Shown: positions 1 to 7,420 of the stretch, one piece after another
Numbering within the stretch: the first letter of the stretch is position 1
How the letters are laid out: the number at the start of each line of letters is the position of its first letter
Source of the DNA: Bacteroidales bacterium
GTDB lineage: Bacteria > Bacteroidota > Bacteroidia > Bacteroidales > P3
Reading direction: 5' to 3'
NCBI GenBank assembly: GCA_016296345.1
Contig: JAEDJL010000031.1
Location: forward strand, 1-25,287
Length of the DNA stretch: 25,287 nt
The notes under the pieces: generated by a model
Database searches by the model: none
The model's input: only the letters and a program-made list of their open reading frames with translations
Told to the model about the DNA's origin: nothing
Made by a program: the position numbers and the translations under genes

Positions 1-2
1 AA

Positions 3-119
3 GACTTCGTGTTAGTGAGCAAAAACCCTTATGTTGTTGCAGAGGGACTAAACCTCGCTCCGAAAAACACTTATTTTGCTCTCAAAACAGGTGAAATTTT
101 ACTCAAAATTCTCGCTTAA
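3..119 (+). CDS. C-terminal fragment of an unrecognised protein
   Basis: The frame is open from the left window edge to a TAA at 117-119 and gives 38 residues, beginning DFVLVSKNPYVVAEG and ending TGEILLKILA. The alternating hydrophobic pattern and balanced composition look like the end of a real protein, and the other + frames over this stretch hit stops early. Nothing in the fragment identifies a family, so no function is proposed. It converges with the operon that ends at 260. Confidence is limited by the short length. Confidence 0.4.
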   Translation, partial: DFVLVSKNPYVVAEGLNLAPKNTYFALKTGEILLKILA

Positions 120-259
120 AATCCTTGATTTTTATCGTCGAAAAATATGGAAAGAAGTTGTTATTGTTCAAAAATCCACAATCATATCATTTGCGAACAA
201 TCGTTGGCAAAGCATAAGTACCACCCAAGACATTGATGTCTTATAATCGGTTGGTTCTA

Positions 260-2161
260 TCAGGCGGTTGGTTCGTTTAGTTCTAACCATCGCAATTCTT
301 TTTGGTCGATTTGCTCCAAGATTTGTTGATACAGTAGGGATTTTTCGGTCAGTTGGTCGGGGTTTAGTTCGCCGGAGTTCATTTGTTGCTCCAAGTAGGC
401 TTTTTGTTGTTCTAATTCGGGCAGGCTCTTCTCTATTTCTTCCAACTCTCTTTGTTCTTTGTAGCTTAGTTTGCGTTTGGTGTGTTCTCGTTGCGGCTTT
501 TTGGTTTCGGCAGTTGTCTTTTCGGCAGAGTGCTTGGCTTCGTTCTCGGCTTTTTGTTTGGATTTTTTATCTTCCAAATAGCGTGTGTAAGCGAACGGAT
601 ACTCTTTTATTTTACCATTTGGCTCAAACACAAAGAGCTGTGAGCAAATCCTGTCGAGAAAGTGGCGGTCGTGTGAGACCACAAGCAGACAACCGTCATA
701 GTCTTCAAGAAAATTCTCCAACTTCATCTGGGTATAGATGTCCAAGTCGTTGGTCGGTTCGTCCAAGATGAGAAAATTGGGGTTGGTGATGAGGATTTCC
801 AAAAGGAAGAGCAAGCGTCTCTCTCCTCCCGAAAGGAGTGAGTATTCGGTAAACTGCTTTTGTGGCGGAATACCGAAGTAGGTGAGATATTGTGAGGCAC
901 TAAGGTGTGTTCCGTCTGCAAGGGTGATGCTGTCGGTGGAGCGTCTGATGATGTCGATGACCCTTGTGTCGGGCTTTTCTGTCGGTGTGTTCTGAGTGAA
1001 GTAGCCAATGGTGATGGTTTGTCCTATGGTTATCTTGCCTTTGTCGGCTTTGGTCTTGCCGGTTATCACTTCCAAGAAAGTGGTCTTGCCACATCCGTTG
1101 CTGCCTACAATTCCTATTTTGTCGCCTCGCTTATATGTGTGTGAGAAGTCGTCAATTATCACTCTGTTGTCAAAAGTCTTTGTGATGTTGTTTATTTCCA
1201 ATATCTTGCTTCCTATTCGGCGGCTTTTGACACTAAATGTTTTGCTTTCTTGTTCGACTTTTTGTTGCAGCTGTTGTTCGAGTTGCTCAAAGGCTTCGAT
1301 GCGTGAGCGAGATTTGGTGCCTCGTGCCTGTGGCATTCTCCTAATCCATTCGAGTTCTTTCTTATATAGGTTTCTTGCCTTTGCCTGCCAAGCTACCTGC
1401 TGTTGCTGTCGTTCGGCTTTCTTTTCAAGATAGTAGGCAAAGTTGCCGTTATATTTGTTGATTGTGCAGTTGTCAAGTTCGTAAATGTCGGTGCTGATTG
1501 CGTCAATGAAGTATCTGTCGTGCGAAACAACCAAAAGGCTTTGATTTGCCTTGCTCAGATAGCTCTCCAACCATTCTATCATCTGAATGTCGAGGTGATT
1601 TGTAGGTTCGTCAAGCAGCAATACTTCGCTGTTGCTGAGCAATACCATGCAGAGGGCGACCTTTTTCCTTTCTCCTCCCGAGAGTGTGGCAACATTTTGC
1701 TCCAAATCGTTGATTTGCAATTTGCCGAGGATTTCTTTGACGTTGCTTTCGTAGTTCCATGCTGCCATGCTGTCCATTTCGGATATGGCTTCGGTGAGTT
1801 CTTGTTGCACCTTTGGAGAAGGGTCTCTCTGAACGGCTCTGACTGCCTGCTCATATCGCTTGACGGTCTTCATAAGAGGGCTGTCGCTCTCGAAGATTAC
1901 GTCCATTATGCTTGCCTGCACTCCCTGCAAGGGTTGTTGTTCGAGATATGCAATGCTGATATTTTTGCGGAAACTCAGCTTTCCGTCGTCGTAGGGTTCT
2001 TTTCCTGCAAGTATTTTGAGCAAGGTGCTTTTTCCGCTGCCGTTTGCTGCCACAAGTGCGGTCTTCTGACCTTTGTTGATGCCGAAACCTATGTTTTCAA
2101 ACAGTGGTTTCTCGCCATAGCTCTTCGAGAGGTTTTCAACAGTTATGTAGTTCTCTGCCAT
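260..2161 (-). CDS. uup: ABC-F family ATPase, Uup-like
   Basis: A 633-residue soluble protein with two ABC ATPase domains and no membrane segment, the ABC-F layout. Domain 1 has a Walker A at about residues 38-46 (AANGSGKST), signature LSGGE at 160-164 and Walker B LLLDEP at 181-186. Domain 2 has GSNGCGKTT at 353-361, LSGGE at 443-447 and LILDEP at 464-469. An ABC-F linker of about 70 residues, rich in R/K/Q, separates them. The last 70 residues form a charged coiled coil, typical of Uup, whose C-terminal domain binds nucleic acid in E. coli. Known roles of the family are ribosome-associated ATPase activity and effects on transposon excision; which applies here is not visible. The start ATG directly follows the TAA of the DUF4292 gene (no gap), so it is the last gene of a four-gene operon. 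Confidence 0.9.
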   Translation of the reverse strand: MAENYITVENLSKSYGEKPLFENIGFGINKGQKTALVAANGSGKSTLLKILAGKEPYDDGKLSFRKNISIAYLEQQPLQGVQASIMDVIFESDSPLMKTVKRYEQAVRAVQRDPSPKVQQELTEAISEMDSMAAWNYESNVKEILGKLQINDLEQNVATLSGGERKKVALCMVLLSNSEVLLLDEPTNHLDIQMIEWLESYLSKANQSLLVVSHDRYFIDAISTDIYELDNCTINKYNGNFAYYLEKKAERQQQQVAWQAKARNLYKKELEWIRRMPQARGTKSRSRIEAFEQLEQQLQQKVEQESKTFSVKSRRIGSKILEINNITKTFDNRVIIDDFSHTYKRGDKIGIVGSNGCGKTTFLEVITGKTKADKGKITIGQTITIGYFTQNTPTEKPDTRVIDIIRRSTDSITLADGTHLSASQYLTYFGIPPQKQFTEYSLLSGGERRLLFLLEILITNPNFLILDEPTNDLDIYTQMKLENFLEDYDGCLLVVSHDRHFLDRICSQLFVFEPNGKIKEYPFAYTRYLEDKKSKQKAENEAKHSAEKTTAETKKPQREHTKRKLSYKEQRELEEIEKSLPELEQQKAYLEQQMNSGELNPDQLTEKSLLYQQILEQIDQKELRWLELNEPTA

Positions 2162-2776
2162 TTATCGACGTTTTATGCCGTACTGAGCCGGAATAGTGAA
2201 GGGGTATTGCTGAGGGGTGTCAAACTTGATGTCGGTTTGGGTTAGTTTGAGCTTGTATGTGCGGTTTGAAAGGGTGGCTTCAACCTCATATATCGGCATA
2301 CTGCCGCTCTGCACTTTCTTTTTGACCAACACTTCTGCCGCAAGAGGCTTGGTAAGTCCGAACTGCATTTGACTATCTACCGTGTCGGTGAGGAATTTCT
2401 CTATTGCCTTGTTGTCAAGGCTCTTTCCGCCTGTTGCAAGTGTGCTTTTGGCAATGATGTAAGCCTCCGAATTGATTTTGTCCAAGGCATATACGCTGTC
2501 GCAAGTAAGTTTGCCTCTTGCCACCTCGCCAAGCAGTGCCGACACGCTGCACCATATAATACTATCGTGGCTTGCCCTGACTTGCAACTTGAAGGGTATG
2601 GAATTGAAGCTGCCCTTATATTGTGCTGCAAAGGTGGTATAGCCCACGCTCTCCTGCTCGGAAGGTTTCAAAACAGCATCTTGTTTTGGTGAAACGACAT
2701 TTTGCTTTCGTGAAACGCCGCATGAGCAAAAAAGAGCAATGGTGGCAAGGAGTGTTATCAGTGTTCTTGTTCTCAT
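2162..2776 (-). CDS. DUF4292 family lipoprotein (possible LolA/LolB-like fold)
   Basis: A 204-residue lipoprotein. I chose the ATG at 2776 because it opens a signal peptide (MRTRTLITLLATIALFCSC) with the lipid-accepting Cys at residue 19, and because it overlaps the upstream stop as ATGA, implying translational coupling. An ATG 54 bases further upstream would bury the signal sequence. The body (AAQYKGSFNSIPFKLQVRAS onwards, then KKVQSGSMPIYEVEATLS and FDTPQQYPFTIP near the end) matches my recollection of the Bacteroidota DUF4292 family, which I recall being grouped with LolA/LolB-like folds; that link is recalled, not demonstrated. Residues about 20-36, just after the Cys, are encoded by three units of the 21-bp repeat and show a heptad echo (VSRKQN, VSPKQD). 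The linker is therefore probably of repeat origin. Confidence 0.75.
   Translation of the reverse strand: MRTRTLITLLATIALFCSCGVSRKQNVVSPKQDAVLKPSEQESVGYTTFAAQYKGSFNSIPFKLQVRASHDSIIWCSVSALLGEVARGKLTCDSVYALDKINSEAYIIAKSTLATGGKSLDNKAIEKFLTDTVDSQMQFGLTKPLAAEVLVKKKVQSGSMPIYEVEATLSNRTYKLKLTQTDIKFDTPQQYPFTIPAQYGIKRR
2670..2732. repeat. 21-bp repeat array A (three units, inside a gene)
   Basis: Units start at 2670, 2691 and 2712, each exactly 21 bp. Their cores read AAAACAGCATCTTG, GAAACGACATTTTG and GAAACGCCGCATGA on the + strand. The first two clearly match the family core found in five intergenic arrays of the window; the third is decayed in its second half. The array lies in the DUF4292 coding sequence, covering the end of the signal peptide, the lipoprotein Cys and the flexible linker behind it. 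Because 21 is a multiple of three, it leaves the frame intact. Confidence 0.75.
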
Positions 2777-4398
2777 CTTTCTGTTTTTTGTTTGATTGCT
2801 TGGTAGTGTTGCAATACGGTGTCGCTCCATTGGTCTTGCGGAATGTCTGTTGTTTCAAACACTTTGAGAGCCTCGGCATATTTTCCTGCAACATACAACA
2901 CCCATGCGTATGTGTCGGCGTATGTGATGTTATCTTTGTTTGACGCATATACCTTTTGTGCCATTTTCTCTGCCTTGTCCAAGTCTCGTTCCGCAAGGCT
3001 GAGATAGTAGGCATAGTTGTTGAGGGCGGGAATGTTGTCGGGATTGAGATTCAACACCTTGTCGTAGGTTGCAAATGCCTCTTCCCTCCTGCCTACTGCA
3101 TGATAGCTGTCGGCAAGGTTGAGATAAAAATCTTCTCTCAGTGCTTTGTCGCTTCCGCTTCGCTTCAAGCCGCTTGTGAAAGTCTCTATCGCTCCCTCAT
3201 AGTCTTCCTTTGCCATAAGGTTTACTCCTTTGAAAAGATAGGGAATAGGCTGAGAAGGAAATTGTTCTATGGCTTGGTTTGCCGACGCAATGATACTGTC
3301 GGGTGATGCAAAGGTGCTTTGGGCAAAAAGCAGGTTTTGGTAAGTCGTATAGTCGTTGTTGCCCAATGCGATACTCCTTTGGGCTGCATCTGCCGCTCGT
3401 TCAAATAGCAAAATCCTCATATAACCTATGCAGAGATACTGCCACATCTCGGCTTGCTGAGAATGCAGCTGCTTCATTGCCTCAAGGTGTGAAATATATT
3501 TTGAAAAGGTTTCCGGATCTCCATCGACCTTGTCGCCATATACGCTCAACATCACCATGTTTTTGGTATTGAAATCCATAGATTGGTTTTTGCACATCTT
3601 GTCTATGTATTCTTCGGTTTGTTGAGGACGATTGGTTTTGTTGTAATAGTCTATCAGTGCAACAATGTTATTTTCGTCGTCAGGCGATACCTCTTCTATC
3701 TTTTTATAGTAGGCAAATGCCTTGTCGTAGTCGGAGTTTGCCATTGCATTCTGTGCCAAAATAGACAGATAATCTGTATTCTGAGGATATAATTTCGAGA
3801 GCTTTTCAACCTCTTTGATTGCTTTGTCGTTTTGTCCGCCCATAGAGTATATCCTGTACTTTATCATGCCTGTCTCTTCGCTCGCTCCGTGTTGCTTTTC
3901 CAAACGTTCAATCGCTCCTGCCGCCTTTTTGTATTCTTCTGCTGCAAGATAAGTCTCTGCCAAAAGCATATAATACTCGTCTTGTTGAGGATATTGCTTT
4001 ACCAAGACTTCATATTGTTCGGCTGCAAGCAAGGGTTGAAACATCAGACGGTAAATCTCTGCCAACTGAAGCCTGTACCAATGGTTCTTCGGGCTGAGTT
4101 GCACTGCTTTTTCGTTGTATTTTATCGCTTTTTCTATGTCGTAATTCTCAAAACTCAAAGCCGACAGACGATAATATGCCAAAGAGTTGTCGGGTTGCAG
4201 CGAGAGAATGTCTTGATATATCTTTTCGGCTTGCTCTCTGTTGCCGATTTCATTTTGGGTTGCCGCATCGATAATCATTTCCGCAACTTTGAGGCTCTCG
4301 GAAGTCCTTCCCTCCGGTTGTCTCAAAGTCTCGGAACATGAAAACAGCAAAATGCTTGTTGCCAAAAGAACAAGCAGACGATTGATTTTTGTTGTCAT
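2773..4398 (-). CDS. TPR-repeat lipoprotein
   Basis: A 541-residue protein with an N-terminal lipoprotein signal (MTTKINRLLVLLATSILLFSC, lipid Cys at residue 21) followed by tandem tetratricopeptide repeats over nearly the whole length. Visible TPR signatures include EKAIKYNEKAVQLSPKN, DKAFAYYKKIEEVSPDD, EGAIETFTSGLKRSG, EEAFATYDKVLNLNPDN and DKAEKMAQKVYASNKDN. Such proteins are scaffolds for protein-protein contacts; here probably at the periplasmic face of a membrane. Its ATG overlaps the last base of the upstream stop (TAATG), and its TGA overlaps the downstream ATG. It is therefore translationally coupled on both sides. The binding partner cannot be read from the sequence; the coupled DUF4292 lipoprotein is an obvious candidate. 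Confidence 0.87.
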   Translation of the reverse strand: MTTKINRLLVLLATSILLFSCSETLRQPEGRTSESLKVAEMIIDAATQNEIGNREQAEKIYQDILSLQPDNSLAYYRLSALSFENYDIEKAIKYNEKAVQLSPKNHWYRLQLAEIYRLMFQPLLAAEQYEVLVKQYPQQDEYYMLLAETYLAAEEYKKAAGAIERLEKQHGASEETGMIKYRIYSMGGQNDKAIKEVEKLSKLYPQNTDYLSILAQNAMANSDYDKAFAYYKKIEEVSPDDENNIVALIDYYNKTNRPQQTEEYIDKMCKNQSMDFNTKNMVMLSVYGDKVDGDPETFSKYISHLEAMKQLHSQQAEMWQYLCIGYMRILLFERAADAAQRSIALGNNDYTTYQNLLFAQSTFASPDSIIASANQAIEQFPSQPIPYLFKGVNLMAKEDYEGAIETFTSGLKRSGSDKALREDFYLNLADSYHAVGRREEAFATYDKVLNLNPDNIPALNNYAYYLSLAERDLDKAEKMAQKVYASNKDNITYADTYAWVLYVAGKYAEALKVFETTDIPQDQWSDTVLQHYQAIKQKTER

Positions 4399-5405
4399 TA
4401 TAATTCTGTTTCGCTATAATCTCCCAATGAGAGGTGTTGCGGTTTTGCAACAAGTCTGACGTTGTTTCCTATCATCGATTGAGAAAGAACGCTGTCGGTT
4501 ATGGTGGTTTGTCTTCCCACAATGGAGTTTGCAATCACGCTTCCGCTCACCTTGGTCTGCTTTCCGATGCTTACATACGGTCCTACAACCGAATTGTTCA
4601 GCTCCACACCATCGGCAATGCTCACAGGAGGAATGATTGTAGTGTTGTTGCAAACGACATCTTTGGCAATCAGTTGTTCTTTTGCGTCTTTGAGTGCGAG
4701 CACTCTGCAATTTGTTTGTATTGTTGCAAGCGGATTGCCGCAGTCGAGCCACTCTTTGACATCGTTGGTCTTGAATTTCAATCCCTTGTCGAGCATATTC
4801 TGCAAGGCATCTGTCAGTTGGTATTCACCACCCTTGGTTACGTTGTTGTCAATCAGGTATTGCAATTCGTCAAGTAAGTTTTCGCCCGATTTGAAGTAGT
4901 AAATACCGATGATAGCCTCGTTGCTGACGTATTCTTTTGGTTTTTCGACAAAGCCTGCAATCGTTCCGTCGGCGTTTTTCCTCACAACACCGAACGCACT
5001 CGGGTCTTCGACCTTGTGAGTCCATATTATACCGTCCTCGTTCGTGTTCATCGCAAAACCTGCATCAAACAATGTGTCGGCAAATGCAACGGTTACCTTG
5101 CCTTTGAGGCTCTGTCTTGCACACCATATTGCGTGTGCCGTTCCCAAAGGTTGCTCTTGGTGATATATCCTGCCCTTTGCTCCTATGCTTTCGGCAATCG
5201 CAATCAATTCTTTCTCGACCTGAGAGCCAAAATCACCAATTATGAAACCTATCTCTTCGGTCTTTCCTCCCACAACCGAGATAATATCTTCGCACAATCG
5301 CTGTACAATAGGCTTTCCTGCCACTTCGATAAGCGGCTTGGGGGTTGTCAATGTGTGCGGACGCAATCTCTTGCCCATGCCCGCCATTGGAATGATTATA
5401 TTCAT
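4398..5405 (-). CDS. Sugar-phosphate nucleotidyltransferase with left-handed beta-helix tail
   Basis: A 335-residue enzyme of the NTP-transferase family, which activates a sugar 1-phosphate with NTP to give an NDP-sugar and pyrophosphate. The start at 5405 gives the canonical N-terminus MNIIIPMAGMGKRLRPHT, with the nucleotide-binding G-x-G-x-R-L-x-P loop at residues 9-16 and TPKPLIEVAGKPI just after. Other family marks are GTAHAIWCA (88-96), AFADTLFD (107-114), FVEKPKE (152-158) and KGGEYQLTDAL (191-201). Residues about 255-325 have hexapeptide-type repeats (IADGVELNNSVVGPYVSIG), the fold used by many such enzymes for oligomerisation. The specific base and sugar cannot be assigned. It is the first gene of the operon; a good promoter lies at 5430-5458. 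Confidence 0.85.
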   Translation of the reverse strand: MNIIIPMAGMGKRLRPHTLTTPKPLIEVAGKPIVQRLCEDIISVVGGKTEEIGFIIGDFGSQVEKELIAIAESIGAKGRIYHQEQPLGTAHAIWCARQSLKGKVTVAFADTLFDAGFAMNTNEDGIIWTHKVEDPSAFGVVRKNADGTIAGFVEKPKEYVSNEAIIGIYYFKSGENLLDELQYLIDNNVTKGGEYQLTDALQNMLDKGLKFKTNDVKEWLDCGNPLATIQTNCRVLALKDAKEQLIAKDVVCNNTTIIPPVSIADGVELNNSVVGPYVSIGKQTKVSGSVIANSIVGRQTTITDSVLSQSMIGNNVRLVAKPQHLSLGDYSETEL

Positions 5406-5429
5406 ACGTTTACTGTTTTTTTGATGTGG

Positions 5430-5458
5430 CAAAGTTATTATAAAATGTCGAAACCAAG
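5430..5458 (-). promoter_or_regulatory. Bacteroidota-type promoter for the nucleotidyltransferase operon
   Basis: On the minus strand the -7 element TAACTTTG occupies 5437 to 5430. A TTGG occupies 5458 to 5455, 17 bases upstream, as the -33 element. The start codon at 5405 lies about 25 bases below the -7 box, giving a short leader. Confidence 0.6.
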
Positions 5459-5547
5459 GCACTTTTTGCTCTTCTATTGCGATAAATTCGGCATTTTTCT
5501 TTAATAATTACACAATCCGTCTTGCAAACCGCAATATTCCTCAAAAT

Positions 5548-5582
5548 AAAACAGCGACCGGAGTATGTCCGGTCGCCGTTTT
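5548..5582 (-). terminator. Intrinsic terminator, probably bidirectional
   Basis: A perfect 8-bp GC-rich stem GCGACCGG (5554-5561) and CCGGTCGC (5569-5576) closes a 7-base loop. AAAAC (5548-5552) and GTTTT (5578-5582) extend the stem after one mismatch. Read on the minus strand, the hairpin is followed by TGTTTTATTTTG. It lies about 90 bases past the stop of the secreted protein gene at 5674 and upstream of the operon promoter, so it separates the two minus-strand transcription units. The rest of the gap 5406-5673 shows no convincing gene. Confidence 0.8.
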
Positions 5583-5673
5583 GGTTCGATGTGTATTCTT
5601 CTGTATTTATTCCGGGAAAGAAACGCCTGCGTTTTCTCTGCCGAGAGTGTCGCAAAGAGGGTAAATCAAACAA

Positions 5674-6984
5674 CTATTGTATGATTAACTTCTCTTCGAC
5701 ACTGCCTTTGACGGTGTTGATTTTCACAATGTACGTTCCCGAACTCAACCCTCGTGTGTCTATCACTCCCTCAAAGGTATTTACATTCTGCTCTCTGACA
5801 ACACGTCCCGACATATCGACAATTTGAACCGTCCTTATATCAAAGTGGCTCAACACCTTGACATAATCCTTTGCCGGATTGGGATAAACATAACACATCT
5901 TTTGCAACTCAACCTCGCTCAACGCTCCCTGTCCTCCGCCGCTCGTCTCAACAGGTATCATGATGATAGGAACCATTGCTATGCGAATATGTTGCCAAAT
6001 GTCATACGCAGGGTCTTCATCGAACGAATACCACTGCCCGTTGTGCTTTAAGTATTTGGGGTCGGAATAAGAACACAATGGTATTGCCGTACTGTCTTGT
6101 TTAAGTGCATTCTGATAATGTTCCCAAAGAGGCCATTCCGTATGCCATGTGTTATTTATCGTGTCTCTAAGTCCCGGATATGAACTACAATAGTGGTCTA
6201 ACACTCCCCAAAAGATAGTATCATAGTTGTAACCTGTCTCAAATGGTCCTCCGTGTGCCATAATAGAATCTCTCATGCAAGGACTATAAACATTACAAGT
6301 ATGAAAGACCCTGAACGTATTCCCATAGCCGAACATAGGGACGTCAAATGCTATCTTGAAATCGTTTATGTTGGTCAGAGAATCATAATCTCTCGAAGGA
6401 AAATAATAGGTATTCCAACCGCCTCTGTTCCAATGATAGGTCGTCAATCCGTCGGGCGACATAGGGTTTGTGGTGTGAAAAATTGTCGAACTTATGGTAT
6501 CAAATTGGTCATTCAGCACACACAACTGTCTGTAATCATCTAATGCAGAGATGCTCAGCTTGATTGCAACTCCGCAAATCACATAATCGTTGTATGGTAT
6601 CTCCAAATGGTACTCTTGGGCAAAGGCTTCGGCATAGTGAACCAAGTTGTCGTTGCTGTCTGTATAGCAATTTGCACCAACAACATAACCGTCCGGCATG
6701 GGAGCATCGGGATCGCAATACTGACGTTTCAAAGCATTATACCAGCCAAACTTTGAATACGGATATGAATATGAGAAGGTGTTCCCTTCCGGTTCAAGTC
6801 TTGTCTCAAATCTGAATATTAAAGTATCATCTGTCGAGAAACAATTTTCAACAAAAGAAGTATCAAAAACATACAATAAGTCATACTGAGATGAATCAGG
6901 CGGATCTACATAGTGGTATTGAGCCTTCAATTCCGCCATTGCAAACAATAAAACGAATACTAAAAGAAATCTTGCTTTCTTCAT
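5674..6984 (-). CDS. Secreted protein with T9SS C-terminal sorting domain
   Basis: About 436 residues from the ATG at 6984, which opens a clean signal peptide (MKKARFLLVFVLLFAMA, ending ELKAQ). An in-frame ATG three codons upstream (6993) is nearly as good. The middle (residues about 25-345) is Trp/Tyr/Asp-rich and I do not recognise a domain in it. The last ~80 residues are a type A T9SS sorting domain: MCYVYPNPAKDYVKVLS, then IVDMSGRVVREQ, then LSSGTYIVKINT and the basic end EEKLIIQ. This predicts Sec export, T9SS passage across the outer membrane, and release or anchoring at the surface. It is a single-gene unit with its own promoter (7084-7115) and terminator (5548-5582). Confidence 0.8.
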   Translation of the reverse strand: MKKARFLLVFVLLFAMAELKAQYHYVDPPDSSQYDLLYVFDTSFVENCFSTDDTLIFRFETRLEPEGNTFSYSYPYSKFGWYNALKRQYCDPDAPMPDGYVVGANCYTDSNDNLVHYAEAFAQEYHLEIPYNDYVICGVAIKLSISALDDYRQLCVLNDQFDTISSTIFHTTNPMSPDGLTTYHWNRGGWNTYYFPSRDYDSLTNINDFKIAFDVPMFGYGNTFRVFHTCNVYSPCMRDSIMAHGGPFETGYNYDTIFWGVLDHYCSSYPGLRDTINNTWHTEWPLWEHYQNALKQDSTAIPLCSYSDPKYLKHNGQWYSFDEDPAYDIWQHIRIAMVPIIMIPVETSGGGQGALSEVELQKMCYVYPNPAKDYVKVLSHFDIRTVQIVDMSGRVVREQNVNTFEGVIDTRGLSSGTYIVKINTVKGSVEEKLIIQ

Positions 6985-7083
6985 GACTGACATTTTTTTA
7001 ATTAAACATATTACTACTGTCAAAAGATGACTTAATCTCGACAAACATCGCAAAAATTCACTCTTTCGCAACATTTGACCCGA

Positions 7084-7115
7084 CAAAGATACAAACGTTT
7101 TTGCGTTTCGACAAT
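7084..7115 (-). promoter_or_regulatory. Promoter for the secreted T9SS protein
   Basis: The minus strand has the -7 element TATCTTTG at 7091-7084 and an ATTG at 7115-7112, 20 bases upstream, as the -33 element. The predicted leader to the ATG at 6984 is about 95 bases. Confidence 0.55.
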
Positions 7116-7192
7116 AGCAAAATGATATTTTTTTGTTTCATCGATAAAATTTTATGTTTTTAGTCAAGCCAAAGCAAGAATACAAACAAAAT

Positions 7193-7276
7193 AAAACGGC
7201 GTTCTGTTTGAGTAAAAGGGCGTTTTACAAAAATATATCGGCGTTTTGGAAAAATGAAACGGCGTTTGGTTTTTCG
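7193..7276. repeat. 21-bp repeat array B (four units)
   Basis: Four perfectly phased 21-bp units start at 7193, 7214, 7235 and 7256. Their 14-nt cores read AAAACGGCGTTCTG, AAAAGGGCGTTTTA, ATATCGGCGTTTTG and GAAACGGCGTTTGG. All four are in the same orientation (central GGCG). The array lies in the 436-base gap between the divergent secreted-protein gene (start 6984) and the phosphate operon (start 7421), about 50 bases above the Pho box. That gap also holds the two promoters described at 7084-7115 and 7384-7391. Confidence 0.85.
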
Positions 7277-7324
7277 CTTTTCAAACAGATACGTTTCTAT
7301 CAGGTTGTCAGCGACTTACAAGGC

Positions 7325-7363
7325 TTAACAATTATTTAACAAACGCTTAACACAGGCTTAACA
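7325..7363 (+). promoter_or_regulatory. Pho box: four TTAACA repeats at 11-bp spacing
   Basis: TTAACA occurs at 7325, 7336, 7347 and 7358, exactly 11 bp apart, so all copies face the same side of the helix. A weaker TTACA at 7316-7320 may be a fifth site. The same arrangement, TTAACA-like hexamers with an 11-bp period, is the known binding site of PhoP in Bacillus; the E. coli Pho box also has an 11-bp period. The last copy ends 20 bases before the -7 box, where a -33 element would sit. A phosphate-uptake operon follows directly. Binding by a PhoB/PhoP-type regulator is inferred. Confidence 0.8.
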
Positions 7364-7383
7364 GCTTTGCGAAATTTGCGATA

Positions 7384-7391
7384 TACTTTTG
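7384..7391 (+). promoter_or_regulatory. -7 element of the phosphate operon promoter
   Basis: TACTTTTG fits the TAnnTTTG consensus and lies 29 bases above the porin ATG. No TTTG is found at the normal -33 distance; the nearest (7366-7369) is only 14 bases away. The Pho box occupies that place instead, as expected for an activator-dependent promoter. Confidence 0.65.
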
Positions 7392-7420
7392 CACCGTAAA
7401 AAATCAAAAACAAAGAAACA

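Noticed and set aside
227..242. Inverted repeat AAGACAT / ATGTCTT downstream of the ABC-F stop
   Set aside because: The stem is short and AT-rich, the loop is at most four bases and no T-run follows on the minus strand, so a terminator is not supported.
2020..2060. Loss of the first Gly in the first Walker A of the ABC-F protein (AANGSGKST)
   Set aside because: The rest of the loop is intact, and I recall Ala at this place in related Bacteroidota proteins, so it is not taken as a defect.
1403..2245. 280-residue + strand frame over the ABC-F gene
   Set aside because: It is antisense to a clear ABC-F ATPase with all motifs, and its Cys/Phe/Val-rich product looks like a reverse-frame shadow.
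5410..5673. 87-residue - strand frame between the nucleotidyltransferase and secreted-protein genes
   Set aside because: It runs through the terminator hairpin and the promoter, and its Arg/Cys-rich product is not protein-like.
6985..7086. Upstream in-frame start at 7086 for the secreted T9SS protein
   Set aside because: It would put 34 residues before the signal peptide and start upstream of the predicted transcription start below the -7 box at 7084-7091.
7193..7276. CRISPR array reading of the 21-bp repeats
   Set aside because: Units are 14 nt of imperfect core plus 7-nt linkers, with fixed copy number and no unique 30-nt spacers; no cas genes are present.
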